A program made the translations under genes and the position numbers. A stretch of 64,000 nucleotides of DNA from NCBI RefSeq assembly GCF_039614715.1, contig NZ_CP154857.1, forward strand, positions 2,294,001 through 2,358,000. The letters run 5' to 3'. How positions within the stretch are numbered: the first letter of the stretch is position 1; each line of letters opens with the position of its first letter. The stretch comes from Microbacterium sp. AZCO (GTDB lineage: Bacteria; Actinomycetota; Actinomycetes; Actinomycetales; Microbacteriaceae). Below are positions 62,710 to 64,000 of the stretch, piece after piece. The notes under the pieces were generated by a model, which saw only the letters and a list, made by a program, of their open reading frames with translations, was not told the origin of the DNA and did not search any database.

Positions 62710-63912
62710 ATGCCCGCACCCCGCCGCACGATGTCGACCCTCGCGGGCTTCTGGGTCGTCGCGGCGAGCTTTACCACCGTCACGGCGTACGCGACGGTTC
62801 CGACCCCGCTCTACCCCCTGTACCAGGCGCAGGACGGCTTTCCCGTCCCCGTCATCACGCTCATCTTCGCCGCGTTCGCGGTCGGCGTCGTGGTGAGCCT
62901 CTTCCTCGTCGGGCACATCAGCGACTGGGTGGGGCGGCGTCGCATGATCCTCATCGCGGTGTCGGTGTCCGCCGTCTCGGCCGTGATCTTCCTGGTCTGG
63001 AACGCGGTCCCCGGGCTCATCGTCGCCCGCTTCGTCGACGGCGTGAGTGTGGGAACCCTCACCGCGGCCGCGACCACTCACCTCGCGGAGCTGCGCTCGC
63101 GCGCGCGGCCCGACGAGTCGCCGGCCTTCGCGGCGTCCGTCGCCGGCGCGGCGAATCTCGGCGGCCTCGCCCTAGGCCCGCTCATCGGCGGCCTGTTCGC
63201 CGAGTTCCTGCCCGATCCGCTGGAGCTCCCGCACGCACTCTTCCTCGCGCTGTTCGTCGCGGCGCTGCCCGTCCTGCGGAGCGTGCCCGAGACCGTCCTG
63301 ACTCCCGCGAGCCCGCCGGCGTATCGCCCGCAGCGCATCGCGCTTCCGTCCGCCTCACGATCGGCGTTCGCGGCTGCCGGCATCGGAGCGGCCGCCTCAT
63401 TCGCCCTCTTCGCGCTCTTCACATCCCTTGCCCCGACCTTCCTGCATGAGAGGTTCCGGGTCACGGATCACCTCGCCGACGGCGCGGCCGTCTTCGCCGT
63501 GTTCGGCGCCGCGGCTCTCGCCCAGCTCGTGCTCGCTCGGGTCGCGCAGCGCGTGCAGCTGACCATCGCGATCGCCTGCTTCGCCCTCGGCCTCGCATCC
63601 ATCGCGCTCGGGGCCGTCGTTCCGTCGCTCGCCCTCTTCCTCATCGGCGGGATCGTGGCGGGTGCGGGAGCGGGCATCATGTTCCGCTCGGGAATCGCGA
63701 CGGCGGCGACCGTCGCCGAGCCCGATCGCCGAGGCGAGACGCTCGCGCTCCTCTTCCTCATCGCCTATGTCGGGCTCGTCGTGCCCGTGCTGATCGTCGG
63801 GGTGAGCCTCGCGTTCGTTCCCGAGACGACGGTGCTGCTCGTCTTCTCGGCACTCGTCCTCGTCGCGACGATCGGCGCGGGCGTCGTCATGCGCCGCCGA
63901 GCCGCGGCCTGA
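62710..63912 (+). CDS. MFS transporter
   Basis: A 400-residue protein with twelve predicted membrane helices. The first half has TPLYPLYQAQDGFPVPVITL and the loop signature GHISDWVGRRRMI (motif A) and RFVDGVSVGTLTAA; the second half has GGIVAGAGAGIMFRSGI. Actinobacterial relatives export drugs or amino-acid-like compounds; the substrate here is unknown. ATG 62710 is used. A GTG at 62674, five bases after TATGGT (62663-62668), would give a leaderless mRNA and 12 more residues; either is possible. Confidence 0.88.
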   Translation: MPAPRRTMSTLAGFWVVAASFTTVTAYATVPTPLYPLYQAQDGFPVPVITLIFAAFAVGVVVSLFLVGHISDWVGRRRMILIAVSVSAVSAVIFLVWNAVPGLIVARFVDGVSVGTLTAAATTHLAELRSRARPDESPAFAASVAGAANLGGLALGPLIGGLFAEFLPDPLELPHALFLALFVAALPVLRSVPETVLTPASPPAYRPQRIALPSASRSAFAAAGIGAAASFALFALFTSLAPTFLHERFRVTDHLADGAAVFAVFGAAALAQLVLARVAQRVQLTIAIACFALGLASIALGAVVPSLALFLIGGIVAGAGAGIMFRSGIATAATVAEPDRRGETLALLFLIAYVGLVVPVLIVGVSLAFVPETTVLLVFSALVLVATIGAGVVMRRRAAA

Positions 63913-63916
63913 CACC

Positions 63917-64000
63917 TCAGGCGTCGGCGACGGGCTGACGCAGGATCGTCCTGAGCTTCTCGGGCGCCGTGCGGCGGCGGTCGCTCAGGTAGACCTCGTG
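63917..64000 (-). CDS. GyrI-like domain protein, C-terminal end (runs off the window)
   Basis: Only the last 27 codons are visible: HEVYLSDRRRTAPEKL..., ending LRQPVADA. The H-E-V/I-Y-L-S-D-x-R-R-T-x-P-E-K-L pattern is the conserved C-terminus of the GyrI-like small-molecule-binding family. The start lies beyond base 64000. It is convergent with the MFS transporter, four bases apart. Confidence 0.7.
   Translation of the reverse strand, partial: HEVYLSDRRRTAPEKLRTILRQPVADA

Overview
The window is about 70% GC. It looks like the chromosome of an actinobacterium of the family Microbacteriaceae, most like Microbacterium. The supporting signs are quinone-linked malate dehydrogenase, an F420-type LLM oxidoreductase, a deazaflavin-dependent nitroreductase, DUF2510 and FBP-domain proteins, a small SRP RNA, TAnnnT promoters without a clear -35 box, and very frequent use of the word GGATGC/GCATCC. 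There is no CRISPR array, transposase or prophage. No gap between genes exceeds 300 bases.

Bases 1-23,900 are mostly core metabolism and maintenance: a partial DUF2207 membrane protein, mqo, asd and lysC (first and second steps of aspartate-family amino acid synthesis, here separated by an NRDE/TANGO2 gene and coaBC), an EamA transporter, recR-dnaX, a disaccharide phosphorylase (GH65) with a beta-phosphoglucomutase-like HAD enzyme, pta-ackA, a NudK-like hydrolase with VanZ, the SRP RNA gene (minus strand, overlapping the VanZ stop), and a MoxR-DUF58-transglutaminase operon. Bases 23,916-24,003 are tRNA-Ser(GGA).

Bases 24,150-35,000 are more accessory: a Tat-exported metallophosphoesterase, a RhuM-Fic protein, a GCS2 ligase, two SnoaL-like proteins divergent from a TetR regulator, a GNAT acetyltransferase, an alpha/beta hydrolase, a deazaflavin nitroreductase with DUF2200, an LLM oxidoreductase and a CoA-type NUDIX enzyme. 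Bases 35,300-44,700 hold stress and envelope genes: dps, a secreted transglycosylase, a NYN protein, a secreted protein of unknown function, a PUA/EVE-like protein, an HtrA protease divergent from a Ser/Thr kinase, and msrB-msrA. Bases 44,880-48,830 are one transcription unit for a secreted rhamnogalacturonan lyase with its own promoter, LacI-type operator and terminator. The rest holds an FBP-domain gene behind an attenuator-like leader, a DD-carboxypeptidase, a two-component system, VanZ, a second metallophosphoesterase, a UbiB-family kinase, PadR, two RibD/DHFR-like reductases divergent from HxlR, an ACT-domain protein, an O-acyltransferase, an MFS transporter and the end of a GyrI-like gene.

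Four signals recur. (1) At least fifteen start codons sit 5-8 nt after a TAnnnT box with no Shine-Dalgarno sequence, which suggests leaderless mRNAs and fixes many starts. (2) Several terminators are built from inverted GGATGCC/GGCATCC pairs. (3) Several intergenic spaces hold long inverted or tandem repeats that look like dispersed REP-type elements. (4) Divergent gene pairs carry clear palindromic operators. No wholly new multi-gene system is evident. The most unusual items are the uORF/hairpin leader of the FBP gene, the GGATGC word bias, and the AT-rich inverted repeat inside the rhuM-fic gene.
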